64,000 bases of DNA from Planctomycetota bacterium (lineage in GTDB: Bacteria > Planctomycetota > Planctomycetia > Pirellulales > PALSA-1355): assembly GCA_003389325.1 (NCBI GenBank), contig QQVE01000001.1, positions 1 to 64,000 of the forward strand, read 5' to 3'. Below the pieces are notes generated by a model that was not told the origin of the DNA, did not search any database, and worked only from the letters and a program-made list of their open reading frames with translations. Each line of letters starts with the position of its first letter. Positions within the stretch are counted from its first letter, which is position 1. Positions 1-13,303 of the stretch are shown one piece after another. The translations under genes were made by a program, and so were the position numbers.

Positions 1-533
1 TGATGTGCTGGCCGCCAGCGAAGTGGAGTTCGAGGCCGCGTTGCGGCGCGAGAACCACACGGTCAAACGGGCCCTGGCCGATCCGCGGCTGTTCAGCGGC
101 ATCGGCAACGCCTACTCCGACGAGATCCTGCACCGGGCCGGGCTGTCGCCCTTCGTGCAGACGCAGAAGATGACCGCCGAACAGGCCGGCCGGCTGCATA
201 CGGCGACCCAGCAAGTGATGGCCGAGTGGATCGAGCGGCTGCGGGAGCAAGCCGGCGATGGTTTTCCCCGCGACGTGACGGCCTTTCGTCCGGAGATGGC
301 CGTGCACGGGCGGTTCGGCAAGCCGTGTCCCGTGTGCGGTGCGCCGGTGCAGCGGATTCGCTATGCGGACAACGAGACGAACTACTGTCCGGGCTGCCAG
401 ACCGGCGGTCAGATCCTGGCCGATCGGTCGCTCTCGCGGCTGCTAAAGGACGACTGGCCGCGGCATCTGGACGAGCTGTAGCGGGTGGCGCAAGAAAAGG
501 CCCCGCCGCGAAGAGCAAAATGGCCGGGCAAAG
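1..533 (+). repeat. Direct repeat copy A (fpg 3' segment)
   Basis: This stretch matches 1661-2193 at a constant offset of 1660 bp with no gaps. By-eye counting gives about 16 mismatches in 533 bases (about 97%). Homology runs past the stop codon through a shared 52-base tail and ends abruptly after gccgggcaa. The left limit of copy A is outside the window. Confidence 0.92.
2..481 (+). CDS. Fpg/Nei-type DNA glycosylase, C-terminal part (5' end outside window)
   Basis: Base-excision-repair glycosylase of the formamidopyrimidine-DNA glycosylase family, which removes oxidised purines and nicks the AP site. The visible 159 residues hold the helix-two-turn-helix region ([20 protein letters not shown], then NAYSDEIL) and the C-terminal zinc finger (CPVCG, then a later CPGCQ). 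The catalytic N-terminal Pro-Glu is not visible because the frame is open to the left edge. The second copy shows the coding sequence extending upstream in the same frame, so the GTG at 5 is probably internal. The last 533 bases recur at 1661-2193. If the upstream part is intact this is the functional copy; that cannot be decided here. Confidence 0.85.
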   Translation, partial: DVLAASEVEFEAALRRENHTVKRALADPRLFSGIGNAYSDEILHRAGLSPFVQTQKMTAEQAGRLHTATQQVMAEWIERLREQAGDGFPRDVTAFRPEMAVHGRFGKPCPVCGAPVQRIRYADNETNYCPGCQTGGQILADRSLSRLLKDDWPRHLDEL

Positions 534-593
534 TATGCGTGACGCTGCTTCGTCGTGCATGAGCATTGCTGCTGCTGATGACTCTTAAAGTCT

Positions 594-1247
594 TCAATTG
601 CTCACAAAGTCCGGTCCTTCGACGACGCTCCAAGTATCGCGTTCTTTGTTGTATCGAACTGTCAGGACGAAGTAGGACCGGACTGTCGCCCCGAACCCGT
701 TCTGTGAATCGACCCATCCATGCACCCGGTAGGTGTTCTCACTGATCGGCAGCACGCATTTCGTCGGGTCCTGATAGTCGTCATTGTCGCTCTCGAAGCT
801 GGCCGTACTTGGTGACCGGAGGCTTTGCGTCACGAACTGCTTGGCCATCGTCCACGCACTGAGCTGCCTGACATACGCTGACTCGCCTCCTCGATCCATG
901 ATCATGAAGAAGCCGCCACAACCACACACCGCGATGACGGCCAGCGTGAAACACCCGGCAGCGATCGTGGCGGGCTTGTTTTTTCGTTTCTTCGACGCGG
1001 CCGCTTGCTGCATCGCAGCCTGCGGTGGCATGTTCGCATGATGCGGGATCGGCGCCTGCTGCGAGCCGATTGGAGGCGCTGGGGGCGCTGCAGCCACATC
1101 GTCTATGAACAGGTCTTCTACATCGCCACTGGGCAGCGTGATCGTGAAGCGGTTGCCGCACTTCGGGCACTTCGCCCGCTTGCCGACATACTGCTCTGAA
1201 ACTTGAAGGCTGCTACCGCACGACGGGCAGGAAACGTCTATCGCCAT
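594..1247 (-). CDS. Zinc-ribbon, single-TM protein of unknown function
   Basis: A 217-residue protein. An N-terminal zinc ribbon of the MJ0042 type (CPSCGSS, then CPKCGNRF) is followed by a Pro/Ala/Gln-rich linker, a Lys-rich stop and one hydrophobic segment near residue 100 (AGCFTLAVIAVCGCGGFFMI). The C-terminal domain of about 100 residues (SYFVLTVRYNKERDTW) looks extracytoplasmic. I do not recognise its function; similar zinc-ribbon/TM proteins are common in planctomycetes. The ATG at 1247 is preferred over an in-frame GTG at 1256 because GGTGAG lies just upstream. It sits between the two fpg copies and looks less GC-rich than its neighbours, so it may have arrived with the duplication. 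Confidence 0.75.
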   Translation of the reverse strand: MAIDVSCPSCGSSLQVSEQYVGKRAKCPKCGNRFTITLPSGDVEDLFIDDVAAAPPAPPIGSQQAPIPHHANMPPQAAMQQAAASKKRKNKPATIAAGCFTLAVIAVCGCGGFFMIMDRGGESAYVRQLSAWTMAKQFVTQSLRSPSTASFESDNDDYQDPTKCVLPISENTYRVHGWVDSQNGFGATVRSYFVLTVRYNKERDTWSVVEGPDFVSN

Positions 1248-1526
1248 GTATCTCACCGCTCGATGACGAACTCGGACAGATATAAAGTGTCGTGCAACAT
1301 CTTAGCACCACGATCCCCCACGTCGCTGGACACACAGCAGCCGGCACTCGCACACACGACAAGACCGGCCCTCTTGAGAGCAACACGCACGCGATGAGTG
1401 CAAGTGCCGCCGCGCGTGAGCCTCTCAACAGCGCCTGATCGACACGCTTGACTTTTTCACGGCACTTCTGCCACCATATTAGCGGCCCATGTCGGGCCAT
1501 CTCAATCTCCGCACGCCATTCGTTAG
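1248..1526. other. Intergenic stretch without a supported gene
   Basis: Nothing convincing is seen here. An antisense frame (1213-1569) crosses it but starts inside the fpg remnant and ends inside the zinc-ribbon gene, with no ribosome binding site or recognisable domain. The right edge has an in-frame TAG (1524-1526) directly before the resumption of fpg coding sequence, which marks the likely truncation point of the second copy. Confidence 0.5.
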
Positions 1527-2141
1527 ACCTGCAACAACCTGGCCGGATTCGACTTTGCCCAAGGGACACTTGTGTTGACCGAGGCCGGGGCGAAGCGCCG
1601 GGCTGCGCTGTTCGTGGTGCAGGGCAGCGACGGGCTGGCCGAACACGATCGCGGGGGCATTGATGTGCTGGCCGCCAGCGAAGTGGAGTTCGAGGCCGCG
1701 TTGCGGCGCGAGAACCACACGGTCAAACGGGCCCTGGCCGATCCGCGGCTGTTCAGCGGTATCGGCAACGCCTACTCCGACGAGATTCTGCACCGGGCCG
1801 GGCTGTCGCCTTTCGTGCAGACGCAGAAGATGACCGCCGAGCAGGCGGGCCGGCTGCATGCGGCGACCCAGCAGGTGATGGCCGAGTGGATCGAGCGGCT
1901 GCGGGAGCAAGCCGGCGACGATTTCCCTCGCGAAGTGACGGCCTTTCGTCCGGAGATGGCCGTGCACGGGCGGTTCGGCAAGCCGTGTCCCGTGTGCGGT
2001 GCGCCGGTGCAGCGGATCCGCTATGCGAACAACGAGACGAACTACTGTCCGGGCTGCCAGACCGGCGGTCAGATCCTGGCCGATCGGTCGCTCTCGCGGC
2101 TGCTGAAGGACGACTGGCCGCGGCATCTGGAGGAGCTGTAG
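1527..2141 (+). pseudogene. 5'-truncated second copy of the Fpg-type glycosylase gene
   Basis: In-frame Fpg-like sequence begins directly after a TAG at 1524-1526 and runs to the stop at 2141 (about 204 codons). It keeps the end of the N-terminal beta-sandwich ([15 protein letters not shown]), the H2TH region and the complete zinc finger. It lacks the first third of the protein, including the N-terminal Pro/Glu catalytic residues, so it cannot be an active glycosylase. The frame is otherwise intact and differences from the first copy are mostly synonymous, which indicates a fairly recent event. A GTG at 1572 could start a 189-residue DNA-binding fragment, but no good ribosome binding site is visible. 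Confidence 0.82.
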
Positions 2142-2193
2142 CGGGTGGCGCAAGAAAAGGCCCCGCCGCGAAGAGCAAAATGGCCGGGCAACG
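1661..2193 (+). repeat. Direct repeat copy B (fpg 3' segment)
   Basis: Partner of the repeat at 1-533. Coding homology to Fpg continues left of 1661 to about 1527, but the matching part of copy A is outside the window. The flanks diverge sharply after 2193. Confidence 0.92.
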
Positions 2194-2623
2194 AGATACC
2201 CGCCTCGCGGCCCCGAATTGCTGCGCAGCTTCTCGGTTCCGCGTATCAGAGATGCTTTCACGGCAGGGCTATTCGAATCGTTGCCGCGCGGTGGCGCGGG
2301 TCCATCCCCCCTTTGGCCCCCTGTGGCCGCAGGAGTTTGTTGAGCGGGGCTGCCAGATGGGTCGGTTGCTGCCCCTGCATGTTTCTACGGAATGAGCGCG
2401 CGGAACGTTCGCGATTGCCCGAAAGTCGTCGGCGGTGCGCGGGACTCCTGGCCAGCGAGTTGGCAACGCCGCATGCGCGAGCGCCGCGCGACCAGGTACG
2501 TCGCTTGTCGAAGAAGCCGGCGCAACATGGGGCGATTGGGGTTCGCCAGAACGGGGGCATGCCGTTAGAATTTGAACTTTGCCGACGCTCCCTTCGAGCG
2601 AACCAACTCCTTTCAGCGAAGCA
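2194..2623. other. Non-coding stretch upstream of treZ
   Basis: About 430 bases between the fpg remnant and treZ. The long frames across it on both strands are Arg/Ser/Pro-rich and have no recognisable domain. Only a weak promoter-like pair near 2542-2571 is seen. Confidence 0.5.
2542..2571 (+). promoter_or_regulatory. Possible promoter for treZ-treS
   Basis: A good -10 (TAGAAT, 2566-2571) lies 18 bases after a weak -35 (TTCGCC, 2542-2547). If real, transcription would begin near 2578. That would put the TTG at 2579 at the 5' end of the mRNA and favour the ATG at 2624 as the treZ start. Confidence 0.3.
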
Positions 2624-4513
2624 ATGGCCCAGCCCCCGACGAACCAATCCTTCCAGCGACGTCTTCACGTGGGCGCGGAAGTTCAAACCGGGGGCGGCGT
2701 CCACTTCCGAGTTTGGGCGCCCCGCCGCAGCTCGGTCACGGTCGTGCTGAGCACGTCCTCCGGCACGAGCGAGTTGCCACTAGCGGCCGAAGGCGACGGC
2801 TACTTCTCGGGCTTTTCGCCCGATGCCGCGGGCGGCACGCGGTACGGTTATCGGCTCGACGACGATCCGAAGCCGTATCCCGACCCCGCCTCGCGGCGCC
2901 AGCCCGAGGGGCCGCACGCGCTTTCCGAGGTCGTCGATCCGGCCGCCTTTGCGTGGCACGACGGGCAGTGGCCGGGCATCAAGCTGCACGGCCAGGTAAT
3001 CTATGAGTTGCACATCAGCACGTTTACGCCCGAGGGCACCTGGGCCGCCGCCGCCAAACGGTTGCCCGACCTGGTCGAGTTGGGTGTGACCTCGGTCGAG
3101 GTGATGCCGGTGGCCGAGTACGACGGCGAGTTCGGCTGGGGTTACGACGGGGTGAACCTGTTCGCGCCGACGCGGCTCTACGGCGAGCCGGACGATTTTC
3201 GCCGCTTCGTCGACGAGGCCCATCGCCTCGGCCTGGGCGTGATTCTGGACGTGGTCTACAACCACTTCGGACCCGTGGGCAATTACGTCGGCCAGTTTTC
3301 CGACGACTACACGACCCCCAAGCATCAAACCGGCTGGGGCGACGCCATCAACTACGATGCCCAGAACTCGGGCCCCGTGCGCGAATACTTCGCGGCCAAC
3401 GCCGGCTACTGGATCGACGAGTACCACATCGACGGGCTGCGGCTCGACGCGGTGCACGCGATCATCGACGACTCGCCCGAACACATTCTGGCGGCGGTGA
3501 CGCGCCGCGTGCGCGAAAAGGGCCAAGGTCGCGGGACGCTGGTGATTGCCGAGAACGAGTTCCAGCAGTGCTACCTGCTGCGCGATACGGCCAAAGGCGG
3601 CTACGGATTGGACGCCGGTTGGAACGACGATTTCCACCACGTGGCACGCGTGGCCGCCACGGGCGACGCGGCCCACTACTTTGCCGACTACGCGGGCACG
3701 CCGCAGGAGTTTCTGTCGCTCGCACGATGGGGGCATCTGTACCAAGGGCAATACAATCCACGGCAGGAACGACACCGTGGCACGCCGGGCTTCGATCTGG
3801 ACGGCGCGCAGTTCGTCAACTTCTTGCAAAATCACGACCAGGTCGGCAACCTCCCCGGCGGCGCGCGGCTGCACCAGTTGACCTCGCCAGGACGGTTTCG
3901 GGCCCTGACGGCGCTGCTGTGCCTGGCGCCGGGCACGCCGCTCTTGTTTCAGGGGCAGGAGTTCGCGGCCACGAGCCCGTATTACTTCTTCGCCGACCAC
4001 GAGCCGGACTTGGCGCCGCTGGTGCGCGAGGGCCGCTTGAAGGAGATGTTTAACTTCCGAGCGCAGGCCGACCCCAGGGCCGGCGATCATTTTCCCGACC
4101 CGGCCGCGCGCGAGACATTCGAGCAGTCGAGGATCGACCATGCCGAGCGCGACGTGCATCAGCAGGCGTGGCAGCTACACCGCGACCTGCTGAAGCTGCG
4201 GCGCGAAGACGCCGTGTTCGCTTCGCAACGTGCCGACCGCATTCACGGGGCCGTGATCGGGCCCGAGGCGTTCCTGCTGCGCTACTTCGGCGAGGATGGC
4301 GACGACCGCCTGGTGCTGGTGAACCTGGGACGCGATTTCGACTATCAACCTGCCGCGGAACCCTTGGTCGCACCGCCGGCGGGGCGTGCGTGGAATACTC
4401 TCTGGTCGAGTGAAGAACTGCGTTACGGCGGACTCGGCGTGCCGCCGTTGGGAGCGGAATACTGGTTCGTTCCGGGGCATGCCGCCTTCGTCCTGGCCGC
4501 CGCTCGCGCATGA
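2624..4513 (+). CDS. treZ: Malto-oligosyltrehalose trehalohydrolase
   Basis: Second enzyme of the TreY-TreZ route. It cuts the alpha-1,4 bond next to the terminal trehalosyl unit made by TreY and releases trehalose. The 629-residue protein has an N-terminal beta-sandwich (FRVWAPRRSSVTVVL) and a GH13 barrel with the usual motifs: DVVYNHFGP, the nucleophile Asp in GLRLDAVHAI (about residue 275), the acid/base Glu in VIAENEF (about 310), and QNHDQVGN. TreZ-typical sequences such as VIYELHISTFTPEGTW support TreZ over a glycogen branching enzyme. ATG 2624 is chosen over an in-frame TTG at 2579. It lies 28 bases before treS on the same strand and its partner treY lies at 10135-13086. Confidence 0.93.
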   Translation: MAQPPTNQSFQRRLHVGAEVQTGGGVHFRVWAPRRSSVTVVLSTSSGTSELPLAAEGDGYFSGFSPDAAGGTRYGYRLDDDPKPYPDPASRRQPEGPHALSEVVDPAAFAWHDGQWPGIKLHGQVIYELHISTFTPEGTWAAAAKRLPDLVELGVTSVEVMPVAEYDGEFGWGYDGVNLFAPTRLYGEPDDFRRFVDEAHRLGLGVILDVVYNHFGPVGNYVGQFSDDYTTPKHQTGWGDAINYDAQNSGPVREYFAANAGYWIDEYHIDGLRLDAVHAIIDDSPEHILAAVTRRVREKGQGRGTLVIAENEFQQCYLLRDTAKGGYGLDAGWNDDFHHVARVAATGDAAHYFADYAGTPQEFLSLARWGHLYQGQYNPRQERHRGTPGFDLDGAQFVNFLQNHDQVGNLPGGARLHQLTSPGRFRALTALLCLAPGTPLLFQGQEFAATSPYYFFADHEPDLAPLVREGRLKEMFNFRAQADPRAGDHFPDPAARETFEQSRIDHAERDVHQQAWQLHRDLLKLRREDAVFASQRADRIHGAVIGPEAFLLRYFGEDGDDRLVLVNLGRDFDYQPAAEPLVAPPAGRAWNTLWSSEELRYGGLGVPPLGAEYWFVPGHAAFVLAAARA

Positions 4514-4541
4514 TTCGGCAGCCGCACCGCCGAGTGAGCCT

Positions 4542-7910
<3,369 letters not shown>

Positions 7911-7934
7911 TGCGGCTTACGTCGATGAGCCGGC

Positions 7935-10112
7935 CTAGAGGATCGACTCGTTGTTGTTTTGCACGCGCGAACGCAGCACGACCATCGAGCAGGGCTGCAG
8001 CGGATAGGAGTCGCTCAGGCTGACGTCGTCCTCGATCTCCTCCTGTGCCGAATCGATCACCAACTCCCAGGGGCCGTCTCCTTCGGCCGTCTGCGGCAGC
8101 ACGAAGGGGATGATGTTGACGTGGTCGGCGTTGAACAGTAGCAGGATGTTATCGCCGCAGAGCCACTCGCCGTGGTCGTCCACGTCAATCTTGCCACCCA
8201 AGAGATGCGCGCCCAGGCAGCGCACGTAGCCGGTCGTCCAGGAATCGTCGGACATCTCGCCTCCGCTGGGATCAAGCCAGGCAATCTCCGGAGCCTCGCC
8301 GCCGCGAATCGACTGGCCGTGAAAGAATCGCCGGCGGTGAAACACGGGCTGCTCGTGGAAGAAGGCGATCACGGCTCGCGTGAATTTGAGCAGCGATTCC
8401 TGCTCGGGGGTGAGGTTCCAGTCGAGCCACGAGATCTCGTTGTCCTGGCAGTAGGCGTTGTTGGTGCCGCCCTGCGTCTTGCCCAGCTCGTCGCCAGCCA
8501 ACAGCATGGCCACGCCCTGCGACAACAGCAGCGTAGCCAGGAAGCTGCGCTTTTTCTTTTCGCGCAGTTCGAGAATGGCCGGGTCGTCGGTGGGACCTTC
8601 CACGCCGCAATTCCAACTCAAGTTGTCATCGGCGCCGTCGCGGTTGTCTTCGCCGTTGGCCTCGTTGTGCTTATGGTCGTAGGAGACCAGGTCGTGCAGC
8701 GTGAAGCCGTCGTGGCAAGTGACGAAGTTGATGCTGGCGTGCGGGCGGCGGCTGCTCCACTCGTAGAGATCGCTCGAGCCGCAGAACCGCGTGGCGAACT
8801 CCGAAACCACGCCGCCGTCTCCCTTCCAGAAACGGCGAATGCAGTCGCGGTACTTTCCATTCCACTCCGACCAGAGCGCCGGAAAGTTGCCCACCTGGTA
8901 GCCGCCTTCGCCCAGGTCCCATGGCTCGGCAATCAGCTTGACCTGCGAAATGATCGGATCCTGGTGAATGATGTCGAAGAATGCGCCCAGCTTGTCGACT
9001 TCGTGCAGCTCGCGCGCCAGCGTGCTGGCCAGGTCGAAGCGAAACCCATCGACGTGCATGTGCGTGATCCAGTATCGCAGGCTGTCCATGATAAGCTGCA
9101 GCACGCGAGGATTGCGCATGTTGAACGTGTTGCCGCAGCCCGTGTAGTCCATGTAGTAGCGAGGGTCCTCGGGCGACAGCCGATAGTACGAGGCGTTGTC
9201 GATGCCGCGGAACGAGAGCGTGGGCCCCAGGTGGTTGCCTTCGGCCGTGTGGTTGTAGACGACGTCGAGAATCACTTCGATGCCCGCACTGTGCAGGTTG
9301 CGGACCATCGTCTTGAATTCGCGCACGACGTCGGCCGCGGCGCTGACCGAGGCATAGCGCGCCGCGGGGGCAAAGAAGCTCAGCGTGTTGTATCCCCAGT
9401 AGTTGCTCAGCCCGCGCTCGACCAGGTGGCGGTCGTCGAGCGGTTCCTGCACGGGCAACAGTTCCACGGCGGTGATGCCCAGATTCTTCAGATAGCGAAT
9501 GACCGCGTCGGAACCCAGGCCCGCATAGGTGCCGCGTTGGTTCTCGGGCACTTCGGGGTGGAGCTTGGTGAATCCCTTGACGTGCATCTCGTAGATGAGG
9601 GTCTTGCACCAGGCGATATTGGGGCGGCGATCGCCTCCCCAGGTGAAGGCCTCGTCGACGACGGCTGCCAGCGGGGCGAAGCGGGCGTTGTTGCGCCGAT
9701 CGAACGACACGTCCGCCTTGGGGTCGCCGACGCGATAGCCCCACATTTCGTCGGCCCAGTTCGTCTGCCGGGCGATGGCCTTGGCATACGGATCGAGCAG
9801 CACCTTGTTCTTGTTGAAACGGTGTCCCTCCGCCGGCGCGTAGGGGCCGTCGACCCGGTAGCCGTAAAGCTGGCCGGGCAGCACGTCGGGCAGATAGGCG
9901 TGCCAGACCATGTCGGCCTGCTCGCGGATCTTGATCCGGTGCGTTTCTTTCTTGCTGGTGGGCGAATCGAACAGGCACAGCTCGACGCCCGTGGCATGAT
10001 CCGAGTAGATGGCAAAGTTGGTTCCGCTGCCGTCCCACGTCGCGCCTAGCGGATAAGGGCGCCCCGGCCACACTCGCATTTGGCGCGGCTTCTTTCTTTG
10101 TACGACTGACAT
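7935..10112 (-). CDS. glgX: Glycogen debranching enzyme (GlgX/TreX type)
   Basis: A 725-residue GH13 isoamylase-type debranching enzyme that hydrolyses alpha-1,6 branches in glycogen and frees linear maltodextrins. It begins with the typical [20 protein letters not shown]. Also seen are a CBM48-like N-terminal domain, [11 protein letters not shown], the nucleophile in [10 protein letters not shown], the acid/base in LIAEPWD and [18 protein letters not shown]. Length is normal for the family. It lies 22 bases downstream of treY on the same strand, so the two are probably co-transcribed. The debrancher supplies linear chains to TreY and TreZ, as TreX does in classical treXYZ operons. Confidence 0.95.
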   Translation of the reverse strand: MSVVQRKKPRQMRVWPGRPYPLGATWDGSGTNFAIYSDHATGVELCLFDSPTSKKETHRIKIREQADMVWHAYLPDVLPGQLYGYRVDGPYAPAEGHRFNKNKVLLDPYAKAIARQTNWADEMWGYRVGDPKADVSFDRRNNARFAPLAAVVDEAFTWGGDRRPNIAWCKTLIYEMHVKGFTKLHPEVPENQRGTYAGLGSDAVIRYLKNLGITAVELLPVQEPLDDRHLVERGLSNYWGYNTLSFFAPAARYASVSAAADVVREFKTMVRNLHSAGIEVILDVVYNHTAEGNHLGPTLSFRGIDNASYYRLSPEDPRYYMDYTGCGNTFNMRNPRVLQLIMDSLRYWITHMHVDGFRFDLASTLARELHEVDKLGAFFDIIHQDPIISQVKLIAEPWDLGEGGYQVGNFPALWSEWNGKYRDCIRRFWKGDGGVVSEFATRFCGSSDLYEWSSRRPHASINFVTCHDGFTLHDLVSYDHKHNEANGEDNRDGADDNLSWNCGVEGPTDDPAILELREKKKRSFLATLLLSQGVAMLLAGDELGKTQGGTNNAYCQDNEISWLDWNLTPEQESLLKFTRAVIAFFHEQPVFHRRRFFHGQSIRGGEAPEIAWLDPSGGEMSDDSWTTGYVRCLGAHLLGGKIDVDDHGEWLCGDNILLLFNADHVNIIPFVLPQTAEGDGPWELVIDSAQEEIEDDVSLSDSYPLQPCSMVVLRSRVQNNNESIL

Positions 10113-10134
10113 GATCCCATTCGGTTAGGGTGAA

Positions 10135-13086
10135 CTACTTTGTATCGCCTATCAACAGCGCCACGGGAAATCCCTCCAGCACGCGCCCCGCGTCGAGCAG
10201 CAACTCGCCGCCCTCGACGGGCTCCAGCGGCAAGTCATCGCCCGTGAAGTGATGGCGAAGCTCTCGGGGCGCCTCCGACGGTAAGCGAATGACCGTTTCG
10301 TCCCACCAGGGAGCGATCGGCCAGCGCGGTTGATTGGCCCCCGCTGCGTTCCCGCCGGCGGGATGCCACGTGCGCCACGCCTCGCAAGTGAAGCGCGGCA
10401 CGACGCACACGGTCCACTCGCCCTGGTGCACGCGGGCCATCGCGCAGAGGTGATCGCGCCGCGGTCCCTCGACGACCAGCGGCTCGTACTGGCCCTCGCG
10501 AAACGAGGCACGCTCGCGGCGCAGCTTCAGCGTGCGCCAAGTAACAAACAGCTTGATGCGCTCGTCGGGCCAATCGGCCAACAGCTCCGAGGCCAGCGCC
10601 CGCGGACTCGACTTGGCCCGCGCCAGTTGCTGCGAAAGCGCCTTGCGGCGGGCGGCGAAATCGACCGGCCGGCGATTGTCGGGGTCGACCAGGTTGAAGT
10701 CCCAATACTCGACGCCCTGGTACAAGTCGGGTACGCCCGGCACGCACATCTTGAGCAGCACCTGGGCCAGCGAATTGACGAAGCCCGCATCGGCGATCGA
10801 CGCCACGAACTCGTTCAGGTCGCGCACAAAGGGCGAGTCGGCGTCGCCGAGAATGGTGCGCACGAAGTGCGCCACTGCGGCGTCGTATTCTTCGTTCGGG
10901 TTCGTCCAACTGGTGTTGAGCTTTGCCTCGCGGAAGGCCTTGTCGATGTAGGCGGCGATGCGATCGACGTATTGGCCGTGGGTCTTGGCCGTGGGCTTAC
11001 CCGTCGGCCAGGTGCCGACCAGCGTCTGGTAGATGAAGTCTTCCTCGTTGGCCTCAGGTACCGCGTCGCCGTCGAACTCGCCCCGGGCCGCCGCGTTCAT
11101 CTCGTGCCACTGCGAAAGCTTGGTCTCCCACTCGTCGGGCACTTCCGACAGGACGTTCAGCCGGGCGCGCATATCCTCGCCGCGCTTGGTGTCGTGCGTG
11201 CCGGTGGTGACCATCGTGTGAGGCCAGTTGGCCTCTTGTTCCTGGATGCGGCGGTGAAAGTGCTCGACCGACACGCCGGGAGTGGCCGGCTCGCCCCCCA
11301 CTTCGTTGAGCGAAGCCAGCGGATAGTAGCGGTAGAACGCCGTGTCTTCGGTGCCCTTGGCGGTCACCGGCCCGGTGACCTGTTGAAACTTTAGCACGAA
11401 CTGCCGCCGCTCCTGGCGCTCCTCCTCGGTGAGGCCGTCCGGTTCTTCCAGCAGCAGCACCGAGGCGATGAAGTCGAAGAAGGCCCCGCTCATGGCCTGG
11501 TTGCGTCGCTTGGCCGAGCGGACCGCGGCCATGATCCGGCGGCGATCCTCGTCGCGCACCTCCTCGCAATTGGGGCGAATGTACGTGCGGTAGACCGGAA
11601 AGCTCGCCACCACCTCGCGCAATGCGCGGTGCAGCGACAGCCGCGTGAAGTCGCGCGACCAGCGATGCTGCTCCGAGATGCGGTCGAGTTGATGCGACAG
11701 CGTGTACAGCTCGGCCGACAGCGAAGCCGACAGAATCGTGCGCTTGCTCTCGTGCAGGATCTCCGTCCACGGCTTCCAGCTACCGATGAACCGCGCGTAG
11801 GCGTCGCGCAGCAGATATCCGCCGCGGCGATCGACGAACACGCCGTTGAGCAGATTCAAGAAGTCGTATCCGGTCGTGCCGTGGGTGAGCCATTCGTGCG
11901 GCAAGGCCTCGTCGTGCGCGAGCACCTTTTCCACGACGGTGTAGAGCCGCATCCGCGGCGGCCCCGTCTCTGTTTTTTCGCCCAGCGCACGCGCACTCGC
12001 CTGGGCCAGGTCGATCAGGTACTGTTCCGGGTCGAGCAGACCGTCGGCGTGATCGATGCGAAAGCCCGTGACCCAGCCGTTTTCGACGAATCGCAGGACG
12101 GCCGCGTGCACGCCGTCGAACACCTCCGGATCTTCGACGCGGATGGCGGCCAGCTCGTCGATGTCGAAGAAGCGGCGGTAGTTGATCTCGTCGGTGGCGA
12201 CGCGCCAAAAACAAAGCCGGTACGGCTGCTCGGCCAGAAACGCGTCGAGCTTGTCGAAGCTGGCCAAATCGCCGCGGCGTCCGTTGTAGTCGACAATCAC
12301 GCGCTCAAGCGCCGCCTGCACGACGTCGCTCGACTCGAGCAGCAGCGCCAGGCGGCGGCGGGCCACTTCCTTCTCGCGGTATCGGGCCTGGATGGCCTCG
12401 TCGTCCGCGTCAGTGCGCGGCGGCAGGTACTCAAGCGCCGTGATGATGCTTTCCAACTCCATCCGCTCGGGCACTTCGGCATCGAGCTGCGCCGACACCA
12501 CTTCGAGCACGTCGTGCAACAGCAGCACCCAGCTGCCCGGATCGGTGGGCAGCTTGCGTTCGTAGTATGTCACCACGAAGCGCTGGTCTTCGTACGAGAG
12601 CTGCAACTGCCGATCTTCGAGCACGCGGCCGAACTGGTCGCCGAGCACCGGTAGCAGCACCTTGCCCTGTAAGCCTTGCTTGGGAGGATTCCAGTCGATG
12701 TCGAAGTAGCCCGCGTATTCCGAAGCCGGACCGTTTTCCAAAACGTCCTGCCACCAGCCATTGTGCGGATCGTCGATGCCCATGTGATTGGGCACGATGT
12801 CCACCAGCAGTCCCAGCCCGTGCTTGTGAATCGACTCGGCCAGGGCCTGGAAGTCTTTTTCGGTGCCGAGCCGGGGCTCAAGCTCCGCGTGGTCCACCAC
12901 GTCGTAGCCGTGGGTGCTGCCGGCCCGAGCCCGAAAGAACGGGGCGAGGTAGACGGACCCCACGCCCAGGTCGGCCAGATACCCGGTCAGCTTGCGCGCA
13001 GCGTCGAACGTCAAGTGCCCGCAAAGTTGTAGCCGATAGGTGGCGTTGGGAATCGACGGCGACGGCAAGCTCACAGAATACTCCAT
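10135..13086 (-). CDS. treY: Malto-oligosyltrehalose synthase
   Basis: First enzyme of the TreYZ route. It rearranges the reducing-end alpha-1,4 bond of maltodextrins to an alpha,alpha-1,1 bond. The 983-residue protein has NATYRLQL and AARKLTGYLADLGVGSVYLA at the N terminus, then DIVPNHMGI, the barrel motif FRIDHADGL, and EKVLAHDEALP. The large insertion and length are typical of TreY. An ATG at 13086 starts at MEYSVSLPSPSIPNATYRLQ. A GTG at 13074 is an alternative because GGATGGAG lies 6 bases upstream of it. The open frame extends upstream to 13254, but that part is Arg/Pro-rich and unlike the family. glgX follows after 22 bases. Confidence 0.93.
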   Translation of the reverse strand: MEYSVSLPSPSIPNATYRLQLCGHLTFDAARKLTGYLADLGVGSVYLAPFFRARAGSTHGYDVVDHAELEPRLGTEKDFQALAESIHKHGLGLLVDIVPNHMGIDDPHNGWWQDVLENGPASEYAGYFDIDWNPPKQGLQGKVLLPVLGDQFGRVLEDRQLQLSYEDQRFVVTYYERKLPTDPGSWVLLLHDVLEVVSAQLDAEVPERMELESIITALEYLPPRTDADDEAIQARYREKEVARRRLALLLESSDVVQAALERVIVDYNGRRGDLASFDKLDAFLAEQPYRLCFWRVATDEINYRRFFDIDELAAIRVEDPEVFDGVHAAVLRFVENGWVTGFRIDHADGLLDPEQYLIDLAQASARALGEKTETGPPRMRLYTVVEKVLAHDEALPHEWLTHGTTGYDFLNLLNGVFVDRRGGYLLRDAYARFIGSWKPWTEILHESKRTILSASLSAELYTLSHQLDRISEQHRWSRDFTRLSLHRALREVVASFPVYRTYIRPNCEEVRDEDRRRIMAAVRSAKRRNQAMSGAFFDFIASVLLLEEPDGLTEEERQERRQFVLKFQQVTGPVTAKGTEDTAFYRYYPLASLNEVGGEPATPGVSVEHFHRRIQEQEANWPHTMVTTGTHDTKRGEDMRARLNVLSEVPDEWETKLSQWHEMNAAARGEFDGDAVPEANEEDFIYQTLVGTWPTGKPTAKTHGQYVDRIAAYIDKAFREAKLNTSWTNPNEEYDAAVAHFVRTILGDADSPFVRDLNEFVASIADAGFVNSLAQVLLKMCVPGVPDLYQGVEYWDFNLVDPDNRRPVDFAARRKALSQQLARAKSSPRALASELLADWPDERIKLFVTWRTLKLRRERASFREGQYEPLVVEGPRRDHLCAMARVHQGEWTVCVVPRFTCEAWRTWHPAGGNAAGANQPRWPIAPWWDETVIRLPSEAPRELRHHFTGDDLPLEPVEGGELLLDAGRVLEGFPVALLIGDTK

Positions 13087-13303
13087 CCTTCTAGCTGCCG
13101 GTCCTGCATCGGCCCGCGAACCCCGCGGGCGCCCAGGCGATCGTGCTGCTGCGACACGCGGCGTCCGGTCGGCTCTCTCCGTTCGGCCGGGCACACGCAT
13201 CGGCGCTTGCAAAGTCCCCGCACAGCCGCCAGCTCGCGGGGGACGCGCGCCCATCTATGATAGCAATTCGACCGGCGGTAGGGGATGGGGGGAGCGTCGA
13301 GAT

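Noticed and set aside
1213..1569. 118-codon - frame with a hydrophobic stretch between the fpg copies
   Set aside because: Starts inside the fpg remnant, overlaps the zinc-ribbon gene start, has no ribosome binding site and no domain.
2145..2750. 201-codon + frame after the second fpg copy
   Set aside because: Arg/Ser/Pro-rich and runs into treZ in another frame.
8172..10049. 625-codon + frame opposite glgX
   Set aside because: glgX motifs are on the - strand; this frame is a third-position GC artefact.
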